Shown here: one piece after another, positions 42,220 through 50,694 of the stretch
How the letters are laid out: every line of letters begins with the position of its first letter
Numbering within the stretch: the first letter of the stretch is position 1
DNA from: Halorussus limi
GTDB lineage: Archaea > Halobacteriota > Halobacteria > Halobacteriales > Haladaptataceae
Assembly: GCF_023238205.1 (NCBI RefSeq)
Contig: NZ_CP096660.1
Coordinates: forward strand, 62,001 to 126,000
Direction: 5' to 3'
DNA length: 64,000 nt
Made by a program: the position numbers and the translations under genes
Notes under the pieces: generated by a model
The model's input: only the letters and a program-made list of their open reading frames with translations
The model's database searches: none
Told to the model about the DNA's origin: nothing

Positions 42220-42570
42220 CTACTCCACGTGGACCCGAGTCACGTGGCCGCCACAGCCACACTGTTCGACGTACTCCCACGACAGCGAGTCGTCACCGAA
42301 CGCCTCGGCCAGCGCGTCATAGAGATACGTCTCGGGGTGACCGTGGTCCCCGTGCGTGACGAGGTTGACGTGGTTGCCGCCCGCGGTGTGTTCGACCGCC
42401 TGCCGGGCCTGCTCGACCACGAGGTCCCGGCTCTCGGCGTGGTGGGGCTTTTCGAGGTTCGCCGACCACGAGTTGTCGTGGACCCGTTCGGTGACGGGTT
42501 CCGCGTCGCTGTCGAGGTCCGCGTCGCGGTCCCGGTCGTCGCTCCCGGACGAGTTACTGCTGGTTCCCAT
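42220..42570 (-). CDS. CGCGG-family protein, candidate radical-SAM-modified peptide precursor
   Basis: The 116-residue protein has an acidic disordered lead, then NSWSANLEKPHHAESRDLVV, NHVNLVTHGDHGHPETYL and a C-terminal EQCGCGGHVTRVHVE. As I recall, NCBI defines a haloarchaeal CGCGG family of putative radical-SAM-modified RiPP proteins with this tail; I could not verify this here. The last cysteines flanked by Gly and His would be the modified core or a metal site. No radical SAM or SPASM enzyme is in the window, so the maturase would lie elsewhere. Start ATG 42568-42570; frame upstream is not family-like. It may share a transcript with the MmgE/PrpD gene upstream. Confidence 0.7.
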   Translation of the reverse strand: MGTSSNSSGSDDRDRDADLDSDAEPVTERVHDNSWSANLEKPHHAESRDLVVEQARQAVEHTAGGNHVNLVTHGDHGHPETYLYDALAEAFGDDSLSWEYVEQCGCGGHVTRVHVE

Positions 42571-42660
42571 AGGTGAATCGAGGGCGCGGGCAGGCGAGGG
42601 AGTTGTCCCGAACTTGTTCGGGCGGAGTCGCACTGCTCGTCGGTCCGGCGACTCGTCCGG

Positions 42661-44040
42661 TCAGTCTAAGAGCGCGACCAGTTCAGACGCGTCGTGTTCC
42701 TCCAACTCCGCCACCGTCTCGATTATCTCCTCGCGACGCTCGTCGTCGTACCGCTCTCCGGCGGTCTCGTGGAACTTCCGCTCGATTTCCTCCCACGACA
42801 TCGAGTCGTTGGGGTGGCCCTCGAAGTGGTCTTTCTCGACGCGGTAGACCGTCCCGTCGCTCGTCTCGACCGTGACGTGGGCGGGCATCTCGCCGCTCTC
42901 GAAGCGAGTCGTCAGTTCCGTGTTCTCTTCGACCTCCACCTTGCGGAGGAGTTCCTGCACGTCCGACTGCCGGATGCGCTCCTGTTCGTACTGGTCGTTT
43001 CCCAGTTCGCGGTCCACCAACGCAGCGGCGAGCATGTAGGGCAGCGAGTGGTCGGCCTGCGCCTTCGTCTCGACCTCGTAGCGACTCCCCTCGCCGCCGC
43101 CGATGATGAGTTTCGCACCGGCGAAGGTGTCGAGGTGGATGCGCTCGACGCGAGCGGGGTCGATGTCCTCGCGCTCGGCGAGTTCGATGATTCCTTCGAC
43201 CGCCGACTGGGCGTAGGTCTCGGCGACGTACTTCTTGGCCATCACGTCGTGGACCCGTTCGGCGGGCGTGAACTCGGCCTCGAACTCGCCGGACACGACC
43301 TGTTTCCAGCCCTTTTGGCCCTCGAACAGGTTCTTCGGGCCGTCCATCCCGTTCTTGGCGAGGAATACGGAGTAGACCGCGTTCCGTGCGGCGTTGGCCG
43401 ACGCGATGCCCTTCCACTCCGAGATGGCCTCCGTGCGAGTCACCCGGAGCGCGTTGTGTGCGGTGCCCGCGATGCCCACGGCCGACCGCAACTGCTCGCG
43501 GTCGAGTCCGAGAATCGTCCCGGTCCCGGTAGCAGCGGAAATCACGGTGTGGGTCACGTGGTCCCACCCGCGCTCGCGGACCGGCGCGTTCCACGCCAGC
43601 GCGCCCTGGACCTCGTAGGCGACCCCGACCGCCGTAATCAGGTCCTCGCCCGAGGCGTCCGCGTACTCCCCGCAGGCGAGTACTGCCGCGACGTTGTCGC
43701 TCGGGTGGGGCGTCTCCCCCGGCGCGAGAAACGAGTCCATGTAGTCGAGGTAGCGGACCAGCGTCGTGTTGTACATCGTCGCGTCGGGTGGCGAGGCGGT
43801 CGATGCCTCGGGTGGCGAGGCGGTCGAACCGCCTGCCCCGCCGCCCCACAGCGAACACCCCTCCCCGCCGAACTCGGCCACGGTGTCGCCGACGACGGAG
43901 ACCGGTTCCTCCTCCATCGCGGCGACGGCGATGCCGAGCGAGTCCAGGATTCGCTTCTTGAGTTCCGTGACGGTGTCGTCGTCGAGGTCCTCGAAGTCGA
44001 GACCGAGGGCGAAGTCGGCGATGTCTGCGGTGGTCGTCAT
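42661..44040 (-). CDS. MmgE/PrpD family protein
   Basis: A 459-residue cytoplasmic enzyme of the 2-methylcitrate dehydratase/cis-aconitate decarboxylase/iminodisuccinate epimerase family. Landmarks are ILDSLGIAVAAM near residue 30, YLDYMDSFLAPGETPHPSDN near 95, GVAYEVQGALAWN, GIAGTAHNALRVTR, EWKGIASANAARNAVYSVFLA and RIHLDTFAG. A Gly/Ser/Thr/Ala-rich repeat (TASPPEAS then TASPPDAT) near 75-90 is unusual and is written as GGCGAGGCGGTCGA-type repeats in DNA. Substrate unknown; methylcitrate-cycle partners are not adjacent. Confidence 0.9.
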   Translation of the reverse strand: MTTTADIADFALGLDFEDLDDDTVTELKKRILDSLGIAVAAMEEEPVSVVGDTVAEFGGEGCSLWGGGAGGSTASPPEASTASPPDATMYNTTLVRYLDYMDSFLAPGETPHPSDNVAAVLACGEYADASGEDLITAVGVAYEVQGALAWNAPVRERGWDHVTHTVISAATGTGTILGLDREQLRSAVGIAGTAHNALRVTRTEAISEWKGIASANAARNAVYSVFLAKNGMDGPKNLFEGQKGWKQVVSGEFEAEFTPAERVHDVMAKKYVAETYAQSAVEGIIELAEREDIDPARVERIHLDTFAGAKLIIGGGEGSRYEVETKAQADHSLPYMLAAALVDRELGNDQYEQERIRQSDVQELLRKVEVEENTELTTRFESGEMPAHVTVETSDGTVYRVEKDHFEGHPNDSMSWEEIERKFHETAGERYDDERREEIIETVAELEEHDASELVALLD

Positions 44041-44178
44041 GGCGGTGGTCCGACGGCCGCGAGCAAAAAACGGCGCGTAGGTTCAGGCTGAAACAGGGGT
44101 TACACCAGAAGTAATTGCGTGTTACGAGTCGGCGTCGTGCCGGAGCGAAAAGAAGGACGTCGCGTCGGTGCCGCTACG

Positions 44179-46290
44179 TCAGCGCCGCCGTCCGACGAAC
44201 GCCGCGCCCGCGAGCAGGACCGCCGCGAGTGCGAGCGCCGCCGTGCCGATGCCGAAACCGGGCGCGGGTGCGGTCCCCGCCTCCGTGACCGTCGCCGTGT
44301 CGTCGGCCACGGCCGCCTCGGTCGTGGTTTCGGTCGTCGTTTCGGTCTCGGTCGTCGTCTCCTCACCGCCGAGGACGCCCTCCGCGGTCGTCTCCTGACC
44401 GGCGGTAGTGGTCTCCCCGCCAGCGGCGGTCGTCGTCTCGCCGGCAGTGGTCGTCTGCTCACCGGCGGCACCGCCGCTGACGACGGTGCCGTTCACGCTG
44501 ACCTGCGGGTCGTCGATGGAGACCGTGAAGTTCGTGTTCGGTTGCACGTCCGAGAAGTCGAACGTCGCCTCCCACGTGCCGTCCTCGGCCACCGTCGCGG
44601 TCTGGCGCTTGAGGAACGGCGTCTGGCCGGTGTTGGCCGCCTCGACGTTCAACTCAGTTCCGGGCGCGAGTGTGCTGTTCCCGGATATCGTCGCTTGGCC
44701 CGCCGACACCCGAACCGGGCGGTCGAACGAGGCCGAGCGGTTGACCACCGTGAAGTTGGTCACGAGCGAGGTCGCGTTCCCCTCGCTGACGTAGGGATTC
44801 TCGGCCGAGATAGTGAAGTTCGCTCGGTAGCGCGCGCCCTGCTCCAGTCTGTCGGAGTCGATGACGAGGAAGAACTGGTTACCCGACTCGTCCACGATTA
44901 GCCGACCCCTGTCCAGCGACACCTGTTCCGGCGGGACGTTGAGACCGCCGATTTTGGTCAGGTTCATCGACAGTCCCGTCGAGTTGTTGTTGAGGTCGGA
45001 CACGTTCTGGACGTAGCTGTAGAGACCGGACGCCTGCACCTGCACGATGGCCCAGTCTTGGAACGCCACGTCGCTGTCCTGCGTCGCGACTTGGGCGATT
45101 TGGCTCGCGTTGTCGAGGTCAACGGAAGCGGGCGCGGTCCACGTCTGGATGCCCCCGGTCGAGCGCTCGGTCAGGAGGATGGACCCGACCGCGGTGCGCG
45201 TCGTACCGACCCTCACCTCGATGGGGTACGTCGCCACGTCGAGGCGGCCCGGAATCGGGTCGGTCAGCAACTGGAAGTTGGTGAAGTTGTCCTCGCCGAC
45301 GACCGAGATACCCGGCGAGTCGGGCGAGAGACCCGCCCGGTAGGTGTCGAGCGCGACGGTCGCCGTCCCGTCGCCGTTCCGGTCGACGACGGTGAACTGC
45401 GAGACGTAATTGACCTGCTCGGACCCGAGTCGGACCGTCGCCCGGTCGGTTCCGTCGAAGGTGACGTTGAACCGGACCACGTCGCCGCGCTGTTCGGTGT
45501 AGGTCGCGTTCCCGAGCGAGGCGGACCCGTCGACCGGTTGGGCCACGGTTATCGTGGCGCTGTCCTCGGCGGCCCCGTCGCTCGTGACCACCGAGATGTC
45601 GTACGTGCCCGGTTCGACGCCGGTGAAGTTGGCCTCGAAGTAGGCGTCGCTGCCCGCCTCGCGCGTGGCGACCGCCCGGCCGTTTCGCACCTCGACCGAC
45701 TCGAAGATGTCGGCGAGTTGCTGGTCGCTCAGTTGCTCGGAGAAGAGGTAGAACCCGTAGCCCGCGCGGTTCGACTGCAGGCGGAGGTCCGTCCGAGCGT
45801 CCGAGCTATCGTCGTTCAATACCATGCTCTCCGCGAAGGTGGCGTTGAGCGTCTGGTTGGCGATTTCGAAACTCGCCTCGCTCACGCTCCCGGTTCCCTG
45901 CGCGGTCCCGTTCTGGAAGACGACCGGTTGTTCGTTCTGGTTGACGATGACGTACTGACCTTCGAGGTTACTCGTGCTGATTACCGCCGACCCGCTCCCG
46001 TCGAGCAGAACCTCGGTGGCGAGCGACCCGACCTGTCCGTTTTGGACGCGCCGGAGCGCCCACACCTCGCCCGCGTTACTCTGGTTCGCGGACAGTTCGA
46101 GGAACTGCCCCTGCCAGAACACCTCGCCGGAATCGACGGCAGTGTAGTCGTCGCCGTCGTCCTGCGCTCCGCTGTCCTGCGCTCGATACGTCGTTTCAGC
46201 TCCCGTCACTGCGCCACCGGTCACGCCCGCCGTCAGCGCGCTGACGACGAGCAGTGCTGTTAACAGTATACTCTTGCGTGTTCGTGTCAT
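44179..46290 (-). CDS. BGTF-type surface glycoprotein with PGF-CTERM anchor
   Basis: A 703-residue cell-surface protein. It has a Sec signal (ILLTALLVVSALTAGVTGGAV), then Ig-like beta domains. ADSGEV-type opening text such as YTAVDSGEVFWQGQFLEL and VSEASFEIANQTLNATF resembles the surface domain of haloarchaeal S-layer-type proteins. Many NxT/NxS sequons indicate glycosylation. Near the end are a Thr/Glu-rich mucin-like stretch (TTTETETTTETTTEA) and the tripartite anchor PAPGFG, a hydrophobic helix and RRR, which archaeosortase ArtA would cut and lipidate. ATG 46288-46290 begins MTRTRKSILL, a normal signal. It may be an S-layer or S-layer-associated protein. Confidence 0.88.
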   Translation of the reverse strand: MTRTRKSILLTALLVVSALTAGVTGGAVTGAETTYRAQDSGAQDDGDDYTAVDSGEVFWQGQFLELSANQSNAGEVWALRRVQNGQVGSLATEVLLDGSGSAVISTSNLEGQYVIVNQNEQPVVFQNGTAQGTGSVSEASFEIANQTLNATFAESMVLNDDSSDARTDLRLQSNRAGYGFYLFSEQLSDQQLADIFESVEVRNGRAVATREAGSDAYFEANFTGVEPGTYDISVVTSDGAAEDSATITVAQPVDGSASLGNATYTEQRGDVVRFNVTFDGTDRATVRLGSEQVNYVSQFTVVDRNGDGTATVALDTYRAGLSPDSPGISVVGEDNFTNFQLLTDPIPGRLDVATYPIEVRVGTTRTAVGSILLTERSTGGIQTWTAPASVDLDNASQIAQVATQDSDVAFQDWAIVQVQASGLYSYVQNVSDLNNNSTGLSMNLTKIGGLNVPPEQVSLDRGRLIVDESGNQFFLVIDSDRLEQGARYRANFTISAENPYVSEGNATSLVTNFTVVNRSASFDRPVRVSAGQATISGNSTLAPGTELNVEAANTGQTPFLKRQTATVAEDGTWEATFDFSDVQPNTNFTVSIDDPQVSVNGTVVSGGAAGEQTTTAGETTTAAGGETTTAGQETTAEGVLGGEETTTETETTTETTTEAAVADDTATVTEAGTAPAPGFGIGTAALALAAVLLAGAAFVGRRR

Positions 46291-46766
46291 GATTTCCCCA
46301 TCTGCCCCCTCCCGCACAATCGCTTCTCGAACGGTCGTGCGGGCGTTCGTCGGAGATTCGGCGAATTCCGATAAGTATCTTGTGACGGTAGGCCCGGCTT
46401 GCACCGGGATAAAGAGAGCCTAGCCCCGCTAACGGGCCACAACCGCCAGCCGAGAAGGCCACCGCGCGCGAGTCCTCGGGCCAGTGGTCCCGACGCCGAA
46501 CGCTTCGTTCCGCGCCTGACCGCCGCTTTTTCGCGTCCAATCCCGGCTTTCGACTCCGTTGCGCGTCCCGGCCCTCGAAATGGTATACGATAGCAAACCA
46601 CGAGAGCCACCGAACCACTCAGTCATCAAGTCACCGAGTGGCGGGTCGTCGGGAGCGGAGTCTGGCCGAGCGAGACGATAGCCTCGAAGACGAGCGAAGC
46701 GACGACCCCGAATCGAACCAGAAATCGAACGACAGTCTCAATAACCGGCTATCGGAAACCACCGAC
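46291..46766. other. Long divergent intergenic region
   Basis: About 475 bases between the surface protein and the DUF998 gene. Minus-strand TATA-like elements lie near 46370-46379 (ATACTTA) and 46409-46415 (TTTATCC), which would give the surface-protein mRNA a leader of about 55-95 bases. A plus-strand AATAACC near 46739-46745 fits the DUF998 gene at 46767. Open frames inside are Arg/Ser-rich and not convincing. Confidence 0.45.
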
Positions 46767-47384
46767 ATGTCCCTCCTTCACGACTCCCGATTCCGCACGG
46801 TCGCCCGCGCCTCCGGCGCGGCCGCGCCCGTCGTCACGCTCGGCGCGATACTCGTCTCTACCCTCCTCTCACCTACCTTCTCGTGGGCGGACAGCGCGCT
46901 CTCGGACCTCGGTCGGGCGGGCGCGCCGACTGCGCCGATTTTCAACGGCGGACTGATACTCGGCGCTATCCTCGCGCTTCCGTACGTCGCGCGGGTCGCG
47001 CTCGCGGCCGAGCGACTCCTGACGCGACTCGGCGCCGCGACGTTCGGTCTCGCGGCGCTCTCGATGGGTCTGGTCGGCGTCTTCCCGACCGGGACCGCGT
47101 ACCACTTTCCGGCGGCGGTCTCGCTCTACCTGTTCGTGACCTACGGACTCTTCCTGTACGGTTCCGGCCGAGTCCGGGCCGGGGCGGCGAGAGGCCAGAT
47201 CGAGACGACGACGGCCGGTCTCGCGGCCATCTGGCTCGGAGTCGGCCACCTCACTTCGTGGCTCGCGTGGGGCGCGGGCCTGCGCGTCGGTCCGGGTCTG
47301 GCGATTCCCGAGACCGTCGGCGCGGCCATCTTCGTCGCGTGGATTCGGCTCTCGTGGCCGCTGGCAACGGAAGACGCGGCTTAG
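46767..47384 (+). CDS. DUF998 family membrane protein
   Basis: A 205-residue protein with six predicted transmembrane helices. FSWADSALSDLGRAGAPTAPIFNGGLI near residues 35-62 is the DUF998 signature, with LSxLG followed by the first loop. ATG 46767 is preferred over a hydrophilic in-frame lead from 46638 because a TATA-like element lies about 25 bases before it and the helix pattern starts there. DUF998 proteins are of unknown function, some fused to other enzymes. Compare the AT-richer membrane gene that follows at 47563. Confidence 0.85.
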   Translation: MSLLHDSRFRTVARASGAAAPVVTLGAILVSTLLSPTFSWADSALSDLGRAGAPTAPIFNGGLILGAILALPYVARVALAAERLLTRLGAATFGLAALSMGLVGVFPTGTAYHFPAAVSLYLFVTYGLFLYGSGRVRAGAARGQIETTTAGLAAIWLGVGHLTSWLAWGAGLRVGPGLAIPETVGAAIFVAWIRLSWPLATEDAA

Positions 47385-47562
47385 GACGACGTTTTCGAGA
47401 AATCTCTCACAGAGCACCGCTGTCACGCTAACCATTACCAGTAATTGCTATCGTATTTGTACGACGGGTGAGAAAGTGGGCGAGCAGATTGTCGTACTTG
47501 CTTACGATTATTTATAGGGATGAAAACATCTAATACCGGTCAGCAGTGAGAAATTAATATCA

Positions 47563-48186
47563 ATGAACCGATTGGAATTGCGAGAACTGCTCGAAGAAAA
47601 GACCGGAACCCTCCTTTTGGTCGCGGGAGGGTTTCTAATAATCCAGATTGTGGCCCCGGCTTTCCCGGATTTCGCCGGGTTCGCGTCTGGAGAGCGACTA
47701 CCGGGATGGGCTGGCTTCATTTTCGCCGCCGTTCACCCCGGGGTCGTTGGACGTGTACTCCCGTTTATTGCTTTGCTGGGCCTGTATCACCGGCTGACTT
47801 CCGAGACTCCTCGGCTAGCAGTTATGGGTGGCACGCTGATGGCACTCACACCGATTCTATATCTGACTGGTCTCCTGACCCTTCTACTTCGTCCGGTACC
47901 CGAATTTCCGTATCTCCTGTGGCTCAGCCCTCTGGCGTACATGGTAGGGACTGCGTTTTTCGGGCTGGCTTTCCTTTGGAAGGACGGCTCCATCCGATTC
48001 GTTGGAATTCCACTACTTCTTTTCTCGGGGAGATGGACTTTGCTTTACGCTGTCGGTCTAAAAACCGGAGAAGTCCCGGGATGGTTTCCGTCCGGCGAAC
48101 TGCTCGCCGTTTCTGTAGTTACGATGGGCTACCTCCTCTACACTGACTCGGCCACCCGCGACAACGGTACTCTCGCTGGCAGCTAA
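47563..48186 (+). CDS. Membrane protein of unknown function, atypical base composition
   Basis: A 207-residue protein with about six hydrophobic helices and a short charged N-terminus (MNRLELRELLEEKTG). Helices include TLLLVAGGFLIIQIVAPAF, VGRVLPFIALLGLYHRL and AVMGGTLMALTPILYLTGLL. The gene uses many A/T-ending codons, in contrast to neighbours, and its upstream 180 bases are AT-rich with TTATTTATAGG near 47508-47518 as a candidate promoter. This points to recent transfer or relaxed codon choice. No family recognised; the layout is reminiscent of small haloarchaeal membrane proteins of four to six helices. Confidence 0.75.
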   Translation: MNRLELRELLEEKTGTLLLVAGGFLIIQIVAPAFPDFAGFASGERLPGWAGFIFAAVHPGVVGRVLPFIALLGLYHRLTSETPRLAVMGGTLMALTPILYLTGLLTLLLRPVPEFPYLLWLSPLAYMVGTAFFGLAFLWKDGSIRFVGIPLLLFSGRWTLLYAVGLKTGEVPGWFPSGELLAVSVVTMGYLLYTDSATRDNGTLAGS

Positions 48187-48253
48187 CCGTCCCTGTATAC
48201 GCATCTCAGTGGCTCTATGGTTCGAAGCTGGAACCGCTCACTTGACTCCCGGT

Positions 48254-49885
48254 TCAGTTCGCCAGCGTCGTGAACCGATTGACGCCCTCGTCGGTGCCCG
48301 CGACGATAACGTCGTCGTCGCGCCGGAACCGGAAGTCCGGGCCGATTTCGGTCAGAACCGCCCCGTCGCGCTCTATCGCGACGACGGTACACCCGGTCCG
48401 GGCGCGCACGTCGGCCTCCGAGAGAGTCTGTCCGGCGAACTCCGGCGCGGTCGTCCGGACGATTTCGACCTGCTTGTCCATCGAGATGACCTCCTCGCGC
48501 TCCAGAATCGTGGAGGCGAGCATACGTCCGGAGACCGTCGCCAGCGCCAGCACGTAGTCGGCGCCAGCGCGGTAGATTTTCCGGACGTTCTCGGTCTCCT
48601 CGGCGCGGGCCAGCACCTCGATGCCGGGGTTGAGGTCGCGCGCGACCAGCGTGCCGAACCCGGTCAAGGTGTCGTCGGCGACGGTGAAGACGACGGTACG
48701 GGCCTCCTCGATGCCCGCCTCCTCCAGCGTCTCGGGGTCGGTCGTGTCGCCGACCACGTCCACGCCGGGTTTCTCCGCGATGTCCACCACCGTGTAGGGG
48801 ATGTTCGCGGACGCGAGCGCGTCGGTCACGGTCGCGCCCACCTCGCCGTGGCCGACGACGAGGACCGACCCCCGCCGGGGTCGGCGGGCCTGCGAGCGCG
48901 TCAGTTCCTTGAGTCGTTCGAGTTGGGCCTGCCGCCCGGCGACCAGCAGGACCGTCCCCGCGGCCAGTTCCACGTCGGGCGAGAGCGGCGTCTCGAACTC
49001 GCCCTCCAACCACGCCCCGATGACGTTCGCGCCCGACCGCTCGCGGATGCCGCTCTCGGCGAGCGTGTGGCCGACGAGTTCGCTCCCCCGCTGGACGGAG
49101 AGTTCCGCGATTTCGAAGTCCTCGCCGATTTCGACCGCGCTCCCGAGTTCGGTCGAGACGGCGGTCGTCACCTTGTTCGCCAGACTCTCGCCGACGAGTC
49201 GCCGGGGCGACAGCACCTCGTCCACGCCCGCGAGTTCGTGGTACGTCTCGTGTTCGGGGTCCTCCACGACGCTGACGATTCGCACGTCGGCCTCGGCCTC
49301 GCGTGCCGTGAGAACGATGCTCACGTCCACTTCGTCGCTGGCGTCGGCGACCAGCGCGGTCGCCTCGCCGAGGTTCGCGGCGGTCAGCGTCTCCACCGAC
49401 TCGGGGTCGCCGTGAATCACCGAGTGGCCCGATTCGTAGAGGTCCAGCGCGGTCTCGCGGTCGGGTTCCACGATGACGTACTCCACGTCCCACGACTCCA
49501 ACTCGGAGATGAGCGCCTCGGCCCGGGGCGAGTGAGTGCAGATGACGACGTGGTCTTCGAGGTCCTCCGCGGCGGTCGGCAGGGTGGTAGAGAGCGCGTT
49601 CTCGAACAGTGGGACGACGAAGACAGGGAGCGCCGCGAAGATGAGGACGACGCCCGTCAGGTCCATCACCATCACGAAGATGTTCATCTCCAGCGACTCC
49701 CACCCCGCGTCCGACCCGTACCCGGTCGTGGTGAAGGTCTCGACGACGACCTGCATCGACCGGTAGAACGGTTGCTCGTGACTCTCGTAGACCGCCATTC
49801 CGTAGTCGTAGGCCAGCGCGAAGGCGAAGAAGACGACCACGAGCGTCCCGAGGTAGTAGAGCGTCCGGCGCTTCCACGTGTCCAT
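48254..49885 (-). CDS. Potassium channel with two RCK (TrkA-N/C) modules
   Basis: A 543-residue ion-channel subunit. The N-terminal pore unit has a helix (YYLGTLVVVFFAFALAYDYG), a pore loop with the filter TTTGYGSD (canonical TVGYGD), and a second helix. Two RCK pairs follow: RCK_N 110-225 (DHVVICTHSPRAEALISEL) with RCK_C 240-320, and RCK_N 330-445 (SVLVVGHGEVGATVTDAL) with RCK_C 460-540. The second RCK_N keeps a GxGxxG-like nucleotide site; the first has CTHSPRA and is degenerate. It gates K+ in response to nucleotides or Ca2+ in related proteins, which matters for salt-in osmoadaptation. Confidence 0.9.
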   Translation of the reverse strand: MDTWKRRTLYYLGTLVVVFFAFALAYDYGMAVYESHEQPFYRSMQVVVETFTTTGYGSDAGWESLEMNIFVMVMDLTGVVLIFAALPVFVVPLFENALSTTLPTAAEDLEDHVVICTHSPRAEALISELESWDVEYVIVEPDRETALDLYESGHSVIHGDPESVETLTAANLGEATALVADASDEVDVSIVLTAREAEADVRIVSVVEDPEHETYHELAGVDEVLSPRRLVGESLANKVTTAVSTELGSAVEIGEDFEIAELSVQRGSELVGHTLAESGIRERSGANVIGAWLEGEFETPLSPDVELAAGTVLLVAGRQAQLERLKELTRSQARRPRRGSVLVVGHGEVGATVTDALASANIPYTVVDIAEKPGVDVVGDTTDPETLEEAGIEEARTVVFTVADDTLTGFGTLVARDLNPGIEVLARAEETENVRKIYRAGADYVLALATVSGRMLASTILEREEVISMDKQVEIVRTTAPEFAGQTLSEADVRARTGCTVVAIERDGAVLTEIGPDFRFRRDDDVIVAGTDEGVNRFTTLAN

Positions 49886-50043
49886 CGAGTGGTGGGTTTC
49901 GCGTGGCGGGTAATGGATTTAAGGGTCTGGGCCGAGTCGCCCGGCGACGCGGAATCTCCCGAGTCCGCGGCCGGTCTATTCCCCGGCCCGCGACCGGTTT
50001 ACCCCTCGGACCGCAACCGGCCTGCTCCTCCGACTGCGACCAC

Positions 50044-50637
50044 CTACTCCCTCGACCGGAGTCGCCGGAACACGCTCATGATGCTGTCGAACGACGAACT
50101 CGTCAGGACGTTCAGCGCCGTCTCGCCGCTCTCGTAGACCCCCAGCAGTCGCTCGACCTTCTGCAGGTCCCGGTCGGCGCGCTCGGAGTCGGCGTTCCGA
50201 AGCGTCTCGGCCGCCTCGTCCAGCGCCCGAGTCATGATGCGGACCTCGCTGCGGACCTCCTGATTGAGCAACTGCTGGAAGACGTGCCAGAGGTCGCGCT
50301 CCGCCTCGAAGTAGGCCTTCTTTCCCTCGCCGGGAATCGACCGCCGGTGGACGAGGTGGTACCGCTCCATCGCGGTCATCGCGGTGCTGACCGTGGACTT
50401 GGCGTAGTCGCTCTCGGCCGCGAGGTCGTCGAGCGAGCGCGGTTCCTCGGCGAAGTAGAGCAGGCCGTACAGGCGGCCGTAACTCGGCTTGATGCCGTAC
50501 ACCTCCGCGGCGCGGGCCATCGCTTCCACGACCTCCTCGCGGGCGTGCTCGACCGCCTCGGACTCGGCGTCCCCGGGTTCGGATTCGGACGCGTCGCTCG
50601 CGGCGCTCCCGTCGGGTTCGGACTCGGCGTCGGTCAT
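50044..50637 (-). CDS. GbsR/MarR-type transcriptional regulator
   Basis: A 197-residue winged-helix regulator of the GbsR/MarR type. After an acidic lead come VYGIKPSYGRLYGLLYFAEEP, SLDDLAAESDYAKSTVSTAMTAMER with the recognition helix, and the wing LVHRRSIPGEGKKAYFEAE. The C-terminal helices probably dimerise. ATG 50635-50637 starts MTDAESEPDG; in-frame residues upstream lie in the promoter. It is divergent from the ABC exporter operon with only 57 bases between the two ATGs, so it most likely regulates that operon and itself. Confidence 0.85.
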   Translation of the reverse strand: MTDAESEPDGSAASDASESEPGDAESEAVEHAREEVVEAMARAAEVYGIKPSYGRLYGLLYFAEEPRSLDDLAAESDYAKSTVSTAMTAMERYHLVHRRSIPGEGKKAYFEAERDLWHVFQQLLNQEVRSEVRIMTRALDEAAETLRNADSERADRDLQKVERLLGVYESGETALNVLTSSSFDSIMSVFRRLRSRE

Positions 50638-50661
50638 TCGGTCGGACCTACGCGACCGAAA

Positions 50662-50669
50662 CCCATAAA
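50662..50669. promoter_or_regulatory. Shared AT-rich element between divergent leaderless genes
   Basis: CATAAATC on the plus strand (GATTTATG on the minus strand). Its centre is about 29 bases from the regulator ATG at 50637 and about 29 bases from the exporter ATG at 50695. One element may therefore position both polymerases. Confidence 0.5.
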
Positions 50670-50681
50670 TCGTGTTATGCG

Positions 50682-50689
50682 GAATATTC
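50682..50689. promoter_or_regulatory. Palindromic candidate operator
   Basis: GAATATTC is a perfect 8-base palindrome and lies between the shared TATA-like element and the exporter start. Binding here would block the exporter promoter and possibly also the regulator. Confidence 0.4.
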
Positions 50690-50694
50690 GGTAT

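Noticed and set aside
47520..47549. Nine-codon leader peptide frame (MKTSNTGQQ) before 47563
   Set aside because: The only TATA-like element is about 8 bases upstream, so transcription would start after this ATG.
48209..50137. 642-codon open frame on the plus strand
   Set aside because: Shadow of the K+ channel gene, which has clear pore and RCK motifs on the other strand.
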